NCBI GenBank assembly: GCA_963667435.1
Contig: OY763414.1
Span: 1,302,001-1,366,000, forward strand
From: Marispirochaeta sp963667435
Lineage (GTDB): Bacteria; Spirochaetota; Spirochaetia; JC444; Marispirochaetaceae
Direction of reading: 5' to 3'
DNA: 64,000 bases
Shown here: positions 50,838 to 61,653 of the stretch, in pieces
How positions within the stretch are numbered: the stretch's first letter is position 1
Layout: each line of letters opens with the position of its first letter
Position numbers and translations under genes: made by a program
Notes under the pieces: model-generated
Told to the model about the DNA's origin: nothing
Database searches by the model: none
The model's input: only the letters and a program-made list of their open reading frames with translations

Positions 50838-51539
50838 GTGACGATTCAAACCATCAGACTCGGCCATGTCAGCGCCTACCTTGTTACACATAAAGGCGCT
50901 GCCATGCTGGTGGACACCGGTATACCCGGAGGCTGCCGTACTCTAAAAAAAGCCATTGCAAAGGCGGGGGTTACTCCTGATAACCTCCGTCTGATAGTCC
51001 TGACTCATGCCCACTACGATCATGCCGGATGCGCGGCAAAACTCAGACACGACTATAATGCTCCACTGCTCTGTACAGCAACAGAGGCAACTCATCTCGT
51101 CGCAGGCACCACACCATTCCCCCATGGACTGAATCCTTATGCGCGAGTGATTACTGCCGCAGGGCGAAAGATTCTGGGAAACCGCCGGCAGTTTGAGCCT
51201 TGCTCCGCTGATGTAACCATTGAGAACACTTTCAGGCTTGAGAATTACGGCTTTGCCGGAATTCTCATGCCTTTTCCCGGTCACTCTGCCGGATCTCTTG
51301 CAGTGATATTTGATTCGGGAGAAGTCTTCATCGGCGATGGTGCGTTCAATATATTCCCCTCAGCCGTAGTCCCGCCGCTTGCAGACAGCACATCCCTGCT
51401 GCTTGAAAGCTGGAATAAACTGCTCTCATATGATTTTCACACCGTATACCCCGGGCATGGCCGTCATTTCACTCGGGAAAAGCTTGAAAAAAGCCTGCCG
51501 AAGCTGGAAAAAATCAATCGCAAAAGGACAAGAACATGA
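50838..51539 (+). CDS. Metallo-beta-lactamase-fold hydrolase
   Basis: This 233-aa protein has a GTG start 4 nt after the upstream stop, with no clear ribosome site. LTHAHYDHAG is the zinc-binding HxHxDH motif, then PFPGHSAGSLAVIF (metal His), FIGDGAFN (metal Asp) and YPGHGRHF (last His). Members include glyoxalase II-like thioesterases and many others, so the substrate is not predictable. It overlaps the exonuclease III gene by ATGA. Confidence 0.87.
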   Translation: MTIQTIRLGHVSAYLVTHKGAAMLVDTGIPGGCRTLKKAIAKAGVTPDNLRLIVLTHAHYDHAGCAAKLRHDYNAPLLCTATEATHLVAGTTPFPHGLNPYARVITAAGRKILGNRRQFEPCSADVTIENTFRLENYGFAGILMPFPGHSAGSLAVIFDSGEVFIGDGAFNIFPSAVVPPLADSTSLLLESWNKLLSYDFHTVYPGHGRHFTREKLEKSLPKLEKINRKRTRT

Positions 51540-52297
51540 AAAGCATTTACTCCTGGAATGTTAACGGAATACGGGCCGCTCAAAAAAAGGGTCTTACTGA
51601 ATGGATGTCAGCGCTCTCAGCTGACATTGTTGCTCTGCAGGAGACAAAGGCTCAACCTGAACAGTTAGATGAGGCCCTGCTTAAGCCGGAAGGCTACCAT
51701 GCATACTGGGCCAGTGCCGAGAAGAAAGGCTACAGCGGTGTCTGCGTCTATTCAAAAACAGAGCCGGAAAGAGTGGAAACCCTGAATGCTCATGAATTTG
51801 ATTCCGAAGGACGGGGACTGGTTCTTAAGTTTCCGGAACTTACTCTTTTCAACTGCTATTTCCCCAACAGCCAGGCGGAAGGCGCCAGGCTGGACTACAA
51901 ACTTGCCTTCTGCAGCCATCTCTTCGAACTTGCAAAGGAGCGGGTTGCCGCCGGAGAGAATGTGGTGATTGTTGGAGACTACAACATTGCCCATAAACCG
52001 ATAGACCTGGCCCGGCCTAAGCAGAACGAGCAGAATCCCGGGTACCTGCCGGAAGAGCGGGCCTGGATGGACAGCTTCACTGACGGAGGCTTTACCGATA
52101 CTTTCCGTATGTTCAACAAGGAGGGAGAAAACTACAGCTGGTGGTCTTACAGGGCAGGGGCGCGGCAGAAGAATATCGGATGGAGAATCGATTACCTCTG
52201 CATCAACGACGATTTCAGAGATTTCATTCAATCATCCTCTATTCATCCCGATGTCATGGGTTCTGACCATTGTCCCGTATCAATAAGACTGAAATAA
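51536..52297 (+). CDS. xth: Exodeoxyribonuclease III (AP endonuclease)
   Basis: This 253-aa protein has SWNVNGIRAAQKKGLTEWM, ALQETKAQPEQL (catalytic Glu), GYSGVCVYSK, VGDYNIAHKPIDLARPK (Asp/Asn) and WRIDYLCIN...VMGSDHCPVSIRL (catalytic Asp-His). It cleaves abasic sites in base-excision repair. Translationally coupled to the upstream hydrolase by an ATGA overlap. Confidence 0.95.
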   Translation: MKSIYSWNVNGIRAAQKKGLTEWMSALSADIVALQETKAQPEQLDEALLKPEGYHAYWASAEKKGYSGVCVYSKTEPERVETLNAHEFDSEGRGLVLKFPELTLFNCYFPNSQAEGARLDYKLAFCSHLFELAKERVAAGENVVIVGDYNIAHKPIDLARPKQNEQNPGYLPEERAWMDSFTDGGFTDTFRMFNKEGENYSWWSYRAGARQKNIGWRIDYLCINDDFRDFIQSSSIHPDVMGSDHCPVSIRLK

Positions 52298-52371
52298 TCA
52301 GAATTCCGTTAAAACCACTCTCCTATCTATACACAACAGAGTTTCCATGATAGATTCAGGGCAATCAAACA

Positions 52372-52393
52372 GCGGCACCCCGGTCGGTGCTGC
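52372..52393 (+). terminator. Hairpin after xth
   Basis: GCGGCACC (52372-52379) / GGTGCTGC (52386-52393), 8 bp with one wobble, then GCTTTGT. Either a weak terminator or part of the helicase leader. Confidence 0.4.
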
Positions 52394-52526
52394 GCTTTGT
52401 ATGTAGCTTATCTGTTACTGTTCAAGTTATTACCAGGCAAAACAACACTTCCGCCGCGACCGGACCGGCACAAATGTTTTGAAGAAAAACATGCCGCGAC
52501 GTCGGATACACACGGAGATTTATTCT

Positions 52527-54107
52527 ATGACTCACTCAAAAAACGGCTCCAGTCAGGGGTCGGCTAACGCTTTCAGCGAACTTGGTCTGATTCAGGAGCT
52601 GCAGAAAGCAGTACTGGATAAAGGCTATACCAACCCTACCCCGGTTCAGGCTCAGGCTATTCCCCTTATTCTTCATGGCGAGGATGTTCTCGGTGGTGCC
52701 CAGACAGGTACCGGAAAAACGGCAGCTTTCGTTCTGCCTATTCTGCAGCGCCTCGGAAAAGCAGGAGGCCCCCGGAGCAAACCAAGGGCCCTGATACTCA
52801 CCCCCACACGAGAACTCGCCGCCCAAGTTCATCAGAGCGTGGTCGATTACGGCACCAACATCAAGATGTTTTCCACCTGTATTTACGGCGGAGTCGGCAT
52901 GACACCCCAGATTCGGGCAATAAAACGGGGGATTGATATTATAGTAGCCACCCCTGGCCGCCTTCTTGACCATGTAGGACAGGGTAATATCGACCTCAGT
53001 AAGGTTGAAACCTTTGTACTTGATGAAGCTGACCGCATGCTGGATATGGGCTTTATTCACGACATACGGAAGGTTGAGGCTGAACTGCCAAAGGAACGAC
53101 AGAATCTGCTCTTTTCTGCTACCTATTCTGACGATATCCGCAAACTGGCCCAGTCGATCCTGCATAATCCCGTTTCCGTTGAGGTGACACCCCGGAATAC
53201 AGCGGCGGACACAGTAACCCACAAGGTACATCCTGTAGCCAAGGGAGCCAAGAAAGACCTGCTGGTTAAACTGATCAAAGAGAACAACTGGTACCGAATC
53301 CTGGTATTCACCAGGACAAAGCATGGTGCGGACAGACTGGCAAAGCAGCTCTATAAGGAAGGAATTGTATCTGCAGCCATTCACGGAAACAAAAGTCAGG
53401 CAGCACGAACAAAAGCACTCAAGGAGTTTAAAGCCGGTAAGGTTCAGACTCTGGTGGCAACGGACATCGCCGCCAGAGGAATCGATATCGATGAACTGCC
53501 CCACGTGGTGAACTATGAGCTTCCCAATATTCCTGAAGACTATATTCACCGTATTGGACGTACCGGAAGGGCAGGTGCCGACGGACTGGCTTCATCCCTG
53601 GTAAGTGCCGATGAAAACAGCTACCTGAGGGGGATTGAGAAACTCCTGAAGAAAGGGATTCAGGTGGAAAAAATTGAGGGATTCGAACAGGAGCTTGAAG
53701 CCGGCCCTCCCCCCCACATAGTTGCAGGCCAGAAACGAAATGCCCTGGCGGAAGAACGGCGCAGAAAATTCGGCCCCCGCAGGAATAACAGCCGGGACAG
53801 AGTCGGAGATGAAAACCGGCAGGATCGTAACACCAAAAGCGGATCCAGAGGCCGAAAACAAAACGAACCCGGACGAAATGAAAGACCCGACAGAAATGAA
53901 CGCGACAGAAGGGAAAACCGCGAAGAGCGGAGCAACAATCGCAGCAAAAGCGGCCAGAAAACCTCCTTCAACCAGGATAAAAACAAAAACCGGGGAAACT
54001 CTACCCCCGGCAACAGATCAGGCCGATCAAGAAACAGCAGTATCGGTGATTTCAGTAAAGCAAGACGCCTTATTGATGAAATAACCGGAAAACAAACCCG
54101 TAATTGA
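52527..54107 (+). CDS. DEAD-box RNA helicase (RhlE/DeaD-like)
   Basis: The protein is 526 aa from ATG 52527 (CGGAG 9 nt upstream). Helicase motifs in order are Q-motif region FSELGLIQELQKAVLDKGYTNPTPVQAQAIP, AQTGTGKT (I), PTRELAAQ (Ia), TPGRLLDH (Ib), VLDEADRML (II), FSATYSDD (III), VATDIAARGIDIDELPHVVNYE (V) and HRIGRTGRAG (VI). The last 120 residues are low-complexity Arg/Asn/Asp/Lys, a typical RNA-binding tail. It unwinds rRNA or mRNA structures, often during cold adaptation. About 230 nt of untranslated sequence precede it. Confidence 0.93.
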   Translation: MTHSKNGSSQGSANAFSELGLIQELQKAVLDKGYTNPTPVQAQAIPLILHGEDVLGGAQTGTGKTAAFVLPILQRLGKAGGPRSKPRALILTPTRELAAQVHQSVVDYGTNIKMFSTCIYGGVGMTPQIRAIKRGIDIIVATPGRLLDHVGQGNIDLSKVETFVLDEADRMLDMGFIHDIRKVEAELPKERQNLLFSATYSDDIRKLAQSILHNPVSVEVTPRNTAADTVTHKVHPVAKGAKKDLLVKLIKENNWYRILVFTRTKHGADRLAKQLYKEGIVSAAIHGNKSQAARTKALKEFKAGKVQTLVATDIAARGIDIDELPHVVNYELPNIPEDYIHRIGRTGRAGADGLASSLVSADENSYLRGIEKLLKKGIQVEKIEGFEQELEAGPPPHIVAGQKRNALAEERRRKFGPRRNNSRDRVGDENRQDRNTKSGSRGRKQNEPGRNERPDRNERDRRENREERSNNRSKSGQKTSFNQDKNKNRGNSTPGNRSGRSRNSSIGDFSKARRLIDEITGKQTRN

Positions 54108-54122
54108 CGACAGACCCTATAT

Positions 54123-54166
54123 CCCGTATGTTGAAAAGGCCAAGAAAATACCATTCAGCATACGGG
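54123..54166 (+). promoter_or_regulatory. 13-bp hairpin covering the yejA ribosome binding site
   Basis: 54123-54135 pairs with 54154-54166 (13 bp, one T-G wobble; 18-nt loop). The last three bases of the stem (GGG) are the start of the GGGAGGG Shine-Dalgarno (54164-54170), 3 nt before the ATG. It can limit translation unless opened. Alternatively the inverted repeat is a DNA operator. Confidence 0.7.
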
Positions 54167-54173
54167 AGGGTTT

Positions 54174-56087
54174 ATGCGCAGGATTCTTATCTCAGCTCTG
54201 CTTTTTCTTGTAACCACAACCTTTATTTCAGCACAGGTTACCGTTTCTCATGCAATTGCACTTCATGGAAAACCGAAATACGGCCCCGATTTTACCCACT
54301 TTGATTATGTAAACCCGGATGCCCCAAAGGGCGGAACCCTGAGGCTTCACAGTCTTGGAACCTACGATACCTTTAACCGGTATGGATTACGGGGAGACAT
54401 GCCTCCAGCCAGTGAATCCTTCTACGATACATTAATGACTTCCTCTGACGATGAAATCAACGTTCTCTACGGTCTTGTGGCGGAAAAAATTGAGTACCCG
54501 GCGGACTATACCTGGGTCATATTTCATATAAACCCCAAAGCCCGACATCAGGACGGAAAGCCGATCACTGCCGAAGATGTGGCATTCTCCTTTAATCTTC
54601 TCATGACAAAAGGAGTCCCTCAATACCGTACGTATTACGAAGGTGTAACTGCGGAGGTTCTGGACAGATTACAGGTACGCTTCAATCTGCCCGCAGGTGA
54701 CAAGGAAATGGTATCTTCTCTGGCCAGCACAACGATTTTCCCTCCTCAATACTGGCAGGAACACGATATTTCAGAACCGAGTACAGAAGTCCCCCTGGGG
54801 TCAGGGGCATATACAGTGTCCGACTATAAAATGGGACAGTACATCGTTTATGAACGGATAAAAGACTACTGGGCCATGGATCTGCCGGTTAATAAAGGAA
54901 GACTGAACTTTGACCACATCCGCTACGACTTTTACCGGGATGAAAATGTATCGCTTGAGGCATTTAAAGCGGGAGAATATGACTTCTACCAGGAAACAAT
55001 TGCAAAAAACTGGTTCACCATGCACTCCGGACCTAATTATGATGCAGGGTATATCCTGAAAGAGGAAATTCCCCACGAAATTCCCCAGGGAATGCCCGGG
55101 TTTGTATTCAACATTCAACGGGATGTGTTCAAGGACAGAAGAGTACGGCAGGCACTCAACCTTGCTCTTGATTTTCAATGGATGAACAAAAACCTTTTTT
55201 ACAGTCAGTACACCAGAACCCGCAGTTATTTTCAGAACTCAGAATATGAAGCAAAAGGACTGCCCTCCCCGGAAGAGTTGAAAATTCTGGAACCGATAAA
55301 AGATCAGATTCCCTCCAAGGTTTTCACTTCCGAGTACAATCCTCCTGTTACAGACGGATCCGGCAATATACGCAGTCAGATTCGTGAGGCCCTGAAGATT
55401 CTGAAAGAGGCAGGATGGGAAATCAGAGAAGTGGCAGACCCGAATCAGGAACTTACCCAATCTGAAGAAGATACAAACCCGGGAGTCTGGCAGAAGATCA
55501 AAAACTTCTTCGGCGGTGGAGAAAAGCAGACAGGTGTTCGCAAGCTTGTCAATGTTGAAACCGGTGAGCCCATGGAATTCGAACTGATTATCTACAGCCC
55601 TTCCTATGAGCGGGTGGCCATCCCGCTTCAGCAGAACCTCGAAAAGATGGGGATTACCATGAATATCCGCACCATCGATACCACCCAGTATCTCAACCGG
55701 GCACGGGAACGGGATTTTGATCTCATTGACTGGGGATACAGCGCACAACCTCAGCCCGGATCAGACCTGAAAGTAGTCTGGCATTCAGACTACATAGACT
55801 CTTCCTATAACCGGGCAGGGGTTCAGGATAAAGCTGTGGATTACCTTGTAGAAGGTGTGGTGGATAATCAGGAAAATGAAACAATGCTCAAGGAGTGGAC
55901 CCATGCGCTGGACAGAGTGCTTACCTGGAACTACTACGTGATTCCCTGGTGGCACCAGGCACAGTTCAAGGTTTCGTCCTGGAACAGGTTTTCCCGTCCC
56001 GCTGTACGGCCGAAATACGCGCTTGGTCTGGATACCTGGTGGTTTGACTCGTCAAAGGATAGCGCCCTGCCTGAAAAATTCCGCTGA
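54174..56087 (+). CDS. yejA: Peptide/microcin C-type ABC transporter substrate-binding protein
   Basis: This 637-aa SBP_bac_5 protein has a signal peptide (MRRILISALLFLVTTTFISAQ) and then ALHGKPKYGPDFTHFDYVNPDAPKGGTLRLHSLGTYDTFN, the YejA signature. ARHQDGKPITAEDVAFSF and LVNVETGEPMEFELIIYSPSYERVAIPLQQNLEKMGI are also typical. About 35 residues before LVN (DPNQELTQSEEDTNPGVW...) appear inserted compared with my memory of E. coli YejA. It collects peptides in the periplasm for YejBEF. First gene of a four-gene operon. Confidence 0.92.
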   Translation: MRRILISALLFLVTTTFISAQVTVSHAIALHGKPKYGPDFTHFDYVNPDAPKGGTLRLHSLGTYDTFNRYGLRGDMPPASESFYDTLMTSSDDEINVLYGLVAEKIEYPADYTWVIFHINPKARHQDGKPITAEDVAFSFNLLMTKGVPQYRTYYEGVTAEVLDRLQVRFNLPAGDKEMVSSLASTTIFPPQYWQEHDISEPSTEVPLGSGAYTVSDYKMGQYIVYERIKDYWAMDLPVNKGRLNFDHIRYDFYRDENVSLEAFKAGEYDFYQETIAKNWFTMHSGPNYDAGYILKEEIPHEIPQGMPGFVFNIQRDVFKDRRVRQALNLALDFQWMNKNLFYSQYTRTRSYFQNSEYEAKGLPSPEELKILEPIKDQIPSKVFTSEYNPPVTDGSGNIRSQIREALKILKEAGWEIREVADPNQELTQSEEDTNPGVWQKIKNFFGGGEKQTGVRKLVNVETGEPMEFELIIYSPSYERVAIPLQQNLEKMGITMNIRTIDTTQYLNRARERDFDLIDWGYSAQPQPGSDLKVVWHSDYIDSSYNRAGVQDKAVDYLVEGVVDNQENETMLKEWTHALDRVLTWNYYVIPWWHQAQFKVSSWNRFSRPAVRPKYALGLDTWWFDSSKDSALPEKFR

Positions 56088-57187
56088 TGGCTAACTACAT
56101 TCTCCGCAGGCTTCTGCTGATAGTACCCACCCTCTGGGCAATCATTACCATCAATTTCTTTATTATACAGATTGCCCCGGGAGGCCCTGTTGACCAGGCA
56201 ATAGCCAAAATGTCAGGAATAAACAGCAACATGGTTATGGAGCGAATTTCCGGGCAGGGAGCACAGGAGGCGGGAAACGAAAGCGGTAAACCCACGGATA
56301 ATAATTACCGGGGTGCCCGGGGTTTAAACCCTGAAGTGATTGCAGAGATTGAAAAACGCTTCGGCTTCGATCAACCCCTGCATATACGCTATTTTCAGAT
56401 GCTTGCCCGCTATGCAACCTTCAATTTCGGCGACAGCCTCTTCAAGGGGCGTTCAGTTATCGGCCTTATTGCAGACCGCATGCCGGTTTCAGTGTCACTT
56501 GGCATATGGAGCACTCTGATTATCTACCTGGTTTCCATCCCGCTGGGAATACGTAAAGCAGTAAAACACGGGAGCCGCTTCGATATCTGGAGTTCCACTG
56601 CTGTAATCCTGGGAAATGCAATTCCGGTATTTCTCTTTGCCATCCTTCTGATTATTCTCTTTGCCGGAGGCAGCTATCTCAAGATATTTCCCCTGCGGGG
56701 TCTTGTTTCCGACAACTGGCAGGATATGTCCCTGGTAGGCAAAGTCGCCGACTATTTCTGGCATCTGACCCTTCCCATCGGCGCCATGGTTATCGGAGGA
56801 TTTGCAACCCTGACCATGCTGACAAAAAACTCATTTCTTGATGAGATAAACAAGCAGTATGTAACAACCGCCAGAGCCAAAGGTGTGGCAGAGAATAAAA
56901 TTCTTATCCGCCATGTGTTTCGCAACGCTATGCTGCTGATTATCGCCGGTTTTCCCTCAGCATTCATCAGTATGTTTTTTACCGGAAGTCTTTTAATAGA
57001 GGTGATCTTTTCATTGGAAGGTCTTGGATTACTTGGCTTTGAAGCCACCATGCAACGGGATTACCCGGTAATGTTCGGGACTTTATATATGTTCACCCTC
57101 CTCGGACTGGTGCTGAACCTTATCTCTGACCTGACCTACACCCTTGTAGATCCCCGTATTGACTTTGAAAATCGGGAGGTAGGCTGA
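56087..57187 (+). CDS. yejB: ABC transporter permease YejB
   Basis: This 366-aa protein begins MANYILRRLLLIVPTLWAIITINFFIIQIAPGGPVDQAIAKM, the classic oligopeptide-permease N-terminus. The YejB-type periplasmic insertion (about 48-85, rich in Gly/Asn/Gln) follows, and then the permease core with TMLTKNSFLDEINKQYVTTARAKGVAENKILIRHVFRNAM (EAA loop). Start overlaps the yejA stop (TGATG). Confidence 0.93.
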   Translation: MANYILRRLLLIVPTLWAIITINFFIIQIAPGGPVDQAIAKMSGINSNMVMERISGQGAQEAGNESGKPTDNNYRGARGLNPEVIAEIEKRFGFDQPLHIRYFQMLARYATFNFGDSLFKGRSVIGLIADRMPVSVSLGIWSTLIIYLVSIPLGIRKAVKHGSRFDIWSSTAVILGNAIPVFLFAILLIILFAGGSYLKIFPLRGLVSDNWQDMSLVGKVADYFWHLTLPIGAMVIGGFATLTMLTKNSFLDEINKQYVTTARAKGVAENKILIRHVFRNAMLLIIAGFPSAFISMFFTGSLLIEVIFSLEGLGLLGFEATMQRDYPVMFGTLYMFTLLGLVLNLISDLTYTLVDPRIDFENREVG

Positions 57188-58238
57188 TGAGAAAAGTGCT
57201 GAACACAATGAAAGTACGGCTTACCCCGGGAAAAATAACAAGAGAAAGGCTGCGCCGGTTTAAAGCCAACCGCAGGGGCTGGTATTCATTCTGGATATTT
57301 CTCACCCTGTTTTTCGTAAGTCTTTTCTCCGAGCTGATTGCGAATGACGATCCTCTGCTTATTTTCAACCGCGGACACCTCTTCTTTCCGGTACTTAAAG
57401 AGTATCCCGAAACCGCCTTTGGTGGAGAGTTTGAAATGGCCGCCGATTACAGGGATCCCTATGTGATAGAACTCATACAAGAGAGCGGGTGGATTCTCTG
57501 GCCCCCCATACGATTCAGCTACGATACCATTAACTACAATCTGCCCTCTCCCGCTCCATCGCCACCTACAAGCGAAAACTGGCTGGGAACTGACGACAAG
57601 GGAAGAGATGTAATAGCCCGGCTGCTCTACGGCTTCCGTATATCTGTGCTTTTCGGTCTTACCCTGACAATTTGTTCAACCCTCATTGGAGTGACCGTGG
57701 GAGCTCTTATGGGCTACTATGGCGGCAGAATTGATATACTGGGACAGCGTTTTATGGAGGTATGGTCAGGGATGCCAACCCTGTTCCTGCTGATAATACT
57801 GGCCAGTGTAATCCAGCCCAACTTCTGGTGGCTCCTGGGAATAACCCTCCTCTTTGGCTGGATGGGACTTGTAGGAGTTGTACGGGCGGAATTTTTAAGA
57901 GGGCGGAACTTTGAATATGTTCATGCCGCCCGGGCGATGGGGCTCTCGGACCGCAAGATTATGTTTCGCCATATTCTACCCAATGCCATGGTTGCAACCC
58001 TTACCTTTATGCCCTTTATACTGGGAGGGTCCATAACAACCCTTACCAGCCTTGATTTCCTCGGCTTCGGCCTACCAGTGGGTTCCCCATCCCTGGGAGA
58101 ACTCCTTGCCCAGGGCAAAGCCAATCTGCAGGCTCCCTGGCTGGGGATGTCCGCCTTCCTGGTACTGGCCGGCATGCTTACCCTGCTGGTCTTCATTGGA
58201 GAGGCCGTACGGGACGCATTTGATCCCCGGAGGGCTTC

Positions 58239-58242
<4 letters not shown>
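57187..58242 (+). CDS. yejE: ABC transporter permease YejE
   Basis: This 351-aa protein contains LRRFKANRRGWYSFWIFLTLFFVSLFSELIANDDPLLI, PFGG-like periplasmic region ENWLGTDDKGRDVIARLLYGFRISVLFGL, and the EAA loop YVHAARAMGLSDRKIMFRHILPNAM. TTLTSLDFLGFGLPVGSPSLGELLAQGK is typical of YejE/DppC-type permeases. Coupled to yejB by TGATG and to yejF by an ATGA overlap. Confidence 0.93.
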
Positions 58243-59843
<1,601 letters not shown>

Positions 59844-61622
59844 TCAGCGGAAAGATCTGGGAAGAGGGCGGACAGGAACAGGTTCGGGTATATTAAAAAC
59901 TGTCTGATCCGCGGCCTCCCCCGCTGGAATAAGCCCGCTCAGATACTCCCGGTCGGCATTGAAGCTTTCGGTAAGATAGTCAAAGTCCTCAGGCTGCAGG
60001 GCAAGATGCTCATATTCCACCAGACTCCTCAGAGTCTCATGGATTCCTCCCCTGAGGGAATCTGCCGAGTGCCGGACCAGAGACGGGCTGTTCCTGCTTC
60101 CCGACCTGTCAAGCATCGCCTCCCTGTCAATCAGATATGCCGAGCTGGTAGCCTCAATAGCCTGCTGAATGCGCGGTTCTCCGAGAGGAATAAACCTTTC
60201 CAGGATCTGTAGTAGTACCACAGCAAGCTCTTTCTGATCGTTTATTTTTACATCACTGTACTCATGTTCCAGGGTAAACTCATGCAGCTTCTCCTCAATA
60301 AGCCGGGCGGCAGGAAGGGCATGCCTGTTTTCGAGCCCGATATATTTAAGATGCAGCTGTATTCCGGTTTGTTTATCTCCCGGATGAACCAGCCTGACCT
60401 GCTCATCACCCCTGTGCTCCAGAAGTTTAGAATATACCTCCCAGGCATGGCGAAAAGTTCGGTAGGTTTTATCCACCCGCTGACCCGCCCGTATCAGGCG
60501 CCGGTAGAGATCCGTGAGGGAACGGAGATGCTGACTGCTTCTCTCCCCTGTTAGAGAAAAAAAACTCTCTGCAATCTTTTCCTGAAGCAGAACAGCGGAC
60601 CTGACCTGAGGAAGAGAAGCAAGAACCTTGCGAATACCACTGCCCGGTTTTTCACCGGGGATTTTCAGTTTATACAGTCTCTCCGCCAACACTCTTATGC
60701 GGCTGTTCCGGGCATACACCGCTGCCCGGTATTCCCGGCGGGCTTTCTGCAGATGGGCAGCTGCCTCGGTAAAAGTTCTGTTTCCGGAGTATCGTACATG
60801 AATAACCGGGAAACGACGCCCGCATATAAGCTCAAAGATAAGCACGCAGATTTCCTCCGCATCAATCAGGCTCATCAGATTAAGGTTATCGCTTTCCGAA
60901 GCACTGATAATACGGCCGAGAAAACCCCGGGTACGGGTTCTGCCCTGACTTTCGGCGGGATAATCACCTGAGGCCCTCAGCCAGGCCAGCCGGGCAGCCT
61001 CAGGAGAGACTTCAGCAAGAGATTCTCGGATCTGCTCAAGATGCGTCCTTGCTGCTTCGGAAATATCATCCGTTCGGCGTGAGAGCCCCGCACCGCGATA
61101 CACCTCAATATCATGTACAAGCTCTGCAAGCTTTCGGTCGCCGGTAAGATCAATCATTGCTGTTAAGACGGCTCCCGGGGATGCCTCGGGATTCTCAAGC
61201 ACATATTTTGCGCCGAGAACTTTCCGCCCCCCCGAATCCAGCTGTTCCAGCTGCATGTTTCGAACATCGGTAATCCTGGCAGGCAGCAGGTCAAACAAAT
61301 GTTCCAGGGACTGAAGATCTTCGTCCTTCTCCCCTCCCCGGGTAAGGTGGTAAATAAAACGGAGAAACAGGGCAAACAAACCGGCAACAATAGTGTAGCC
61401 GGCAAAATAGATAAAAACCTGCATAGGAGCGGACTTACCATAGCCGATAAAATATCCCCCCTGCAGGGCCAGGTAAGTTACCGGACCTGCAGTCCATGCA
61501 AGTTTTAGCAGAGCTATGCCAAGACGCTCCTTGCCGGCAGCTCCGCGGATTCTTCTAAGAATTGTATGCGCCAATGCAGGAGACGTCAGATAGTCATCCC
61601 GCCCCGGCCTGGGTTTTATCAT
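59844..61622 (-). CDS. Large membrane-anchored protein of unknown function
   Basis: This 592-aa protein has two transmembrane helices near the N-terminus (WTAGPVTYLALQGGYFIGYG and VFIYFAGYTIVAGLFALFLRFIYHL), then about 480 mostly helical, charged residues (many Arg, Glu, Leu; likely coiled coils around RTDDISEAARTHLEQIRESLAE and HLQKARREYRAAVYARNSRIRVLAERLYKL). The tail is proline-rich (FNIPEPVPVRPLPRSF). No catalytic motif was recognised and no Shine-Dalgarno precedes the ATG. It follows the MCP gene by 31 nt on the same strand, so it may be co-expressed with it. Confidence 0.7.
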   Translation of the reverse strand: MIKPRPGRDDYLTSPALAHTILRRIRGAAGKERLGIALLKLAWTAGPVTYLALQGGYFIGYGKSAPMQVFIYFAGYTIVAGLFALFLRFIYHLTRGGEKDEDLQSLEHLFDLLPARITDVRNMQLEQLDSGGRKVLGAKYVLENPEASPGAVLTAMIDLTGDRKLAELVHDIEVYRGAGLSRRTDDISEAARTHLEQIRESLAEVSPEAARLAWLRASGDYPAESQGRTRTRGFLGRIISASESDNLNLMSLIDAEEICVLIFELICGRRFPVIHVRYSGNRTFTEAAAHLQKARREYRAAVYARNSRIRVLAERLYKLKIPGEKPGSGIRKVLASLPQVRSAVLLQEKIAESFFSLTGERSSQHLRSLTDLYRRLIRAGQRVDKTYRTFRHAWEVYSKLLEHRGDEQVRLVHPGDKQTGIQLHLKYIGLENRHALPAARLIEEKLHEFTLEHEYSDVKINDQKELAVVLLQILERFIPLGEPRIQQAIEATSSAYLIDREAMLDRSGSRNSPSLVRHSADSLRGGIHETLRSLVEYEHLALQPEDFDYLTESFNADREYLSGLIPAGEAADQTVFNIPEPVPVRPLPRSFR

Positions 61623-61653
61623 AAAAAAATGGTATCAGATGACAGGAAGACTC

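Noticed and set aside
52536..53549. 337-codon frame antisense to the DEAD-box helicase
   Set aside because: It lies wholly within a clear helicase gene, and its composition (Cys/His/Phe-rich, no motif) is that of a mirror frame.
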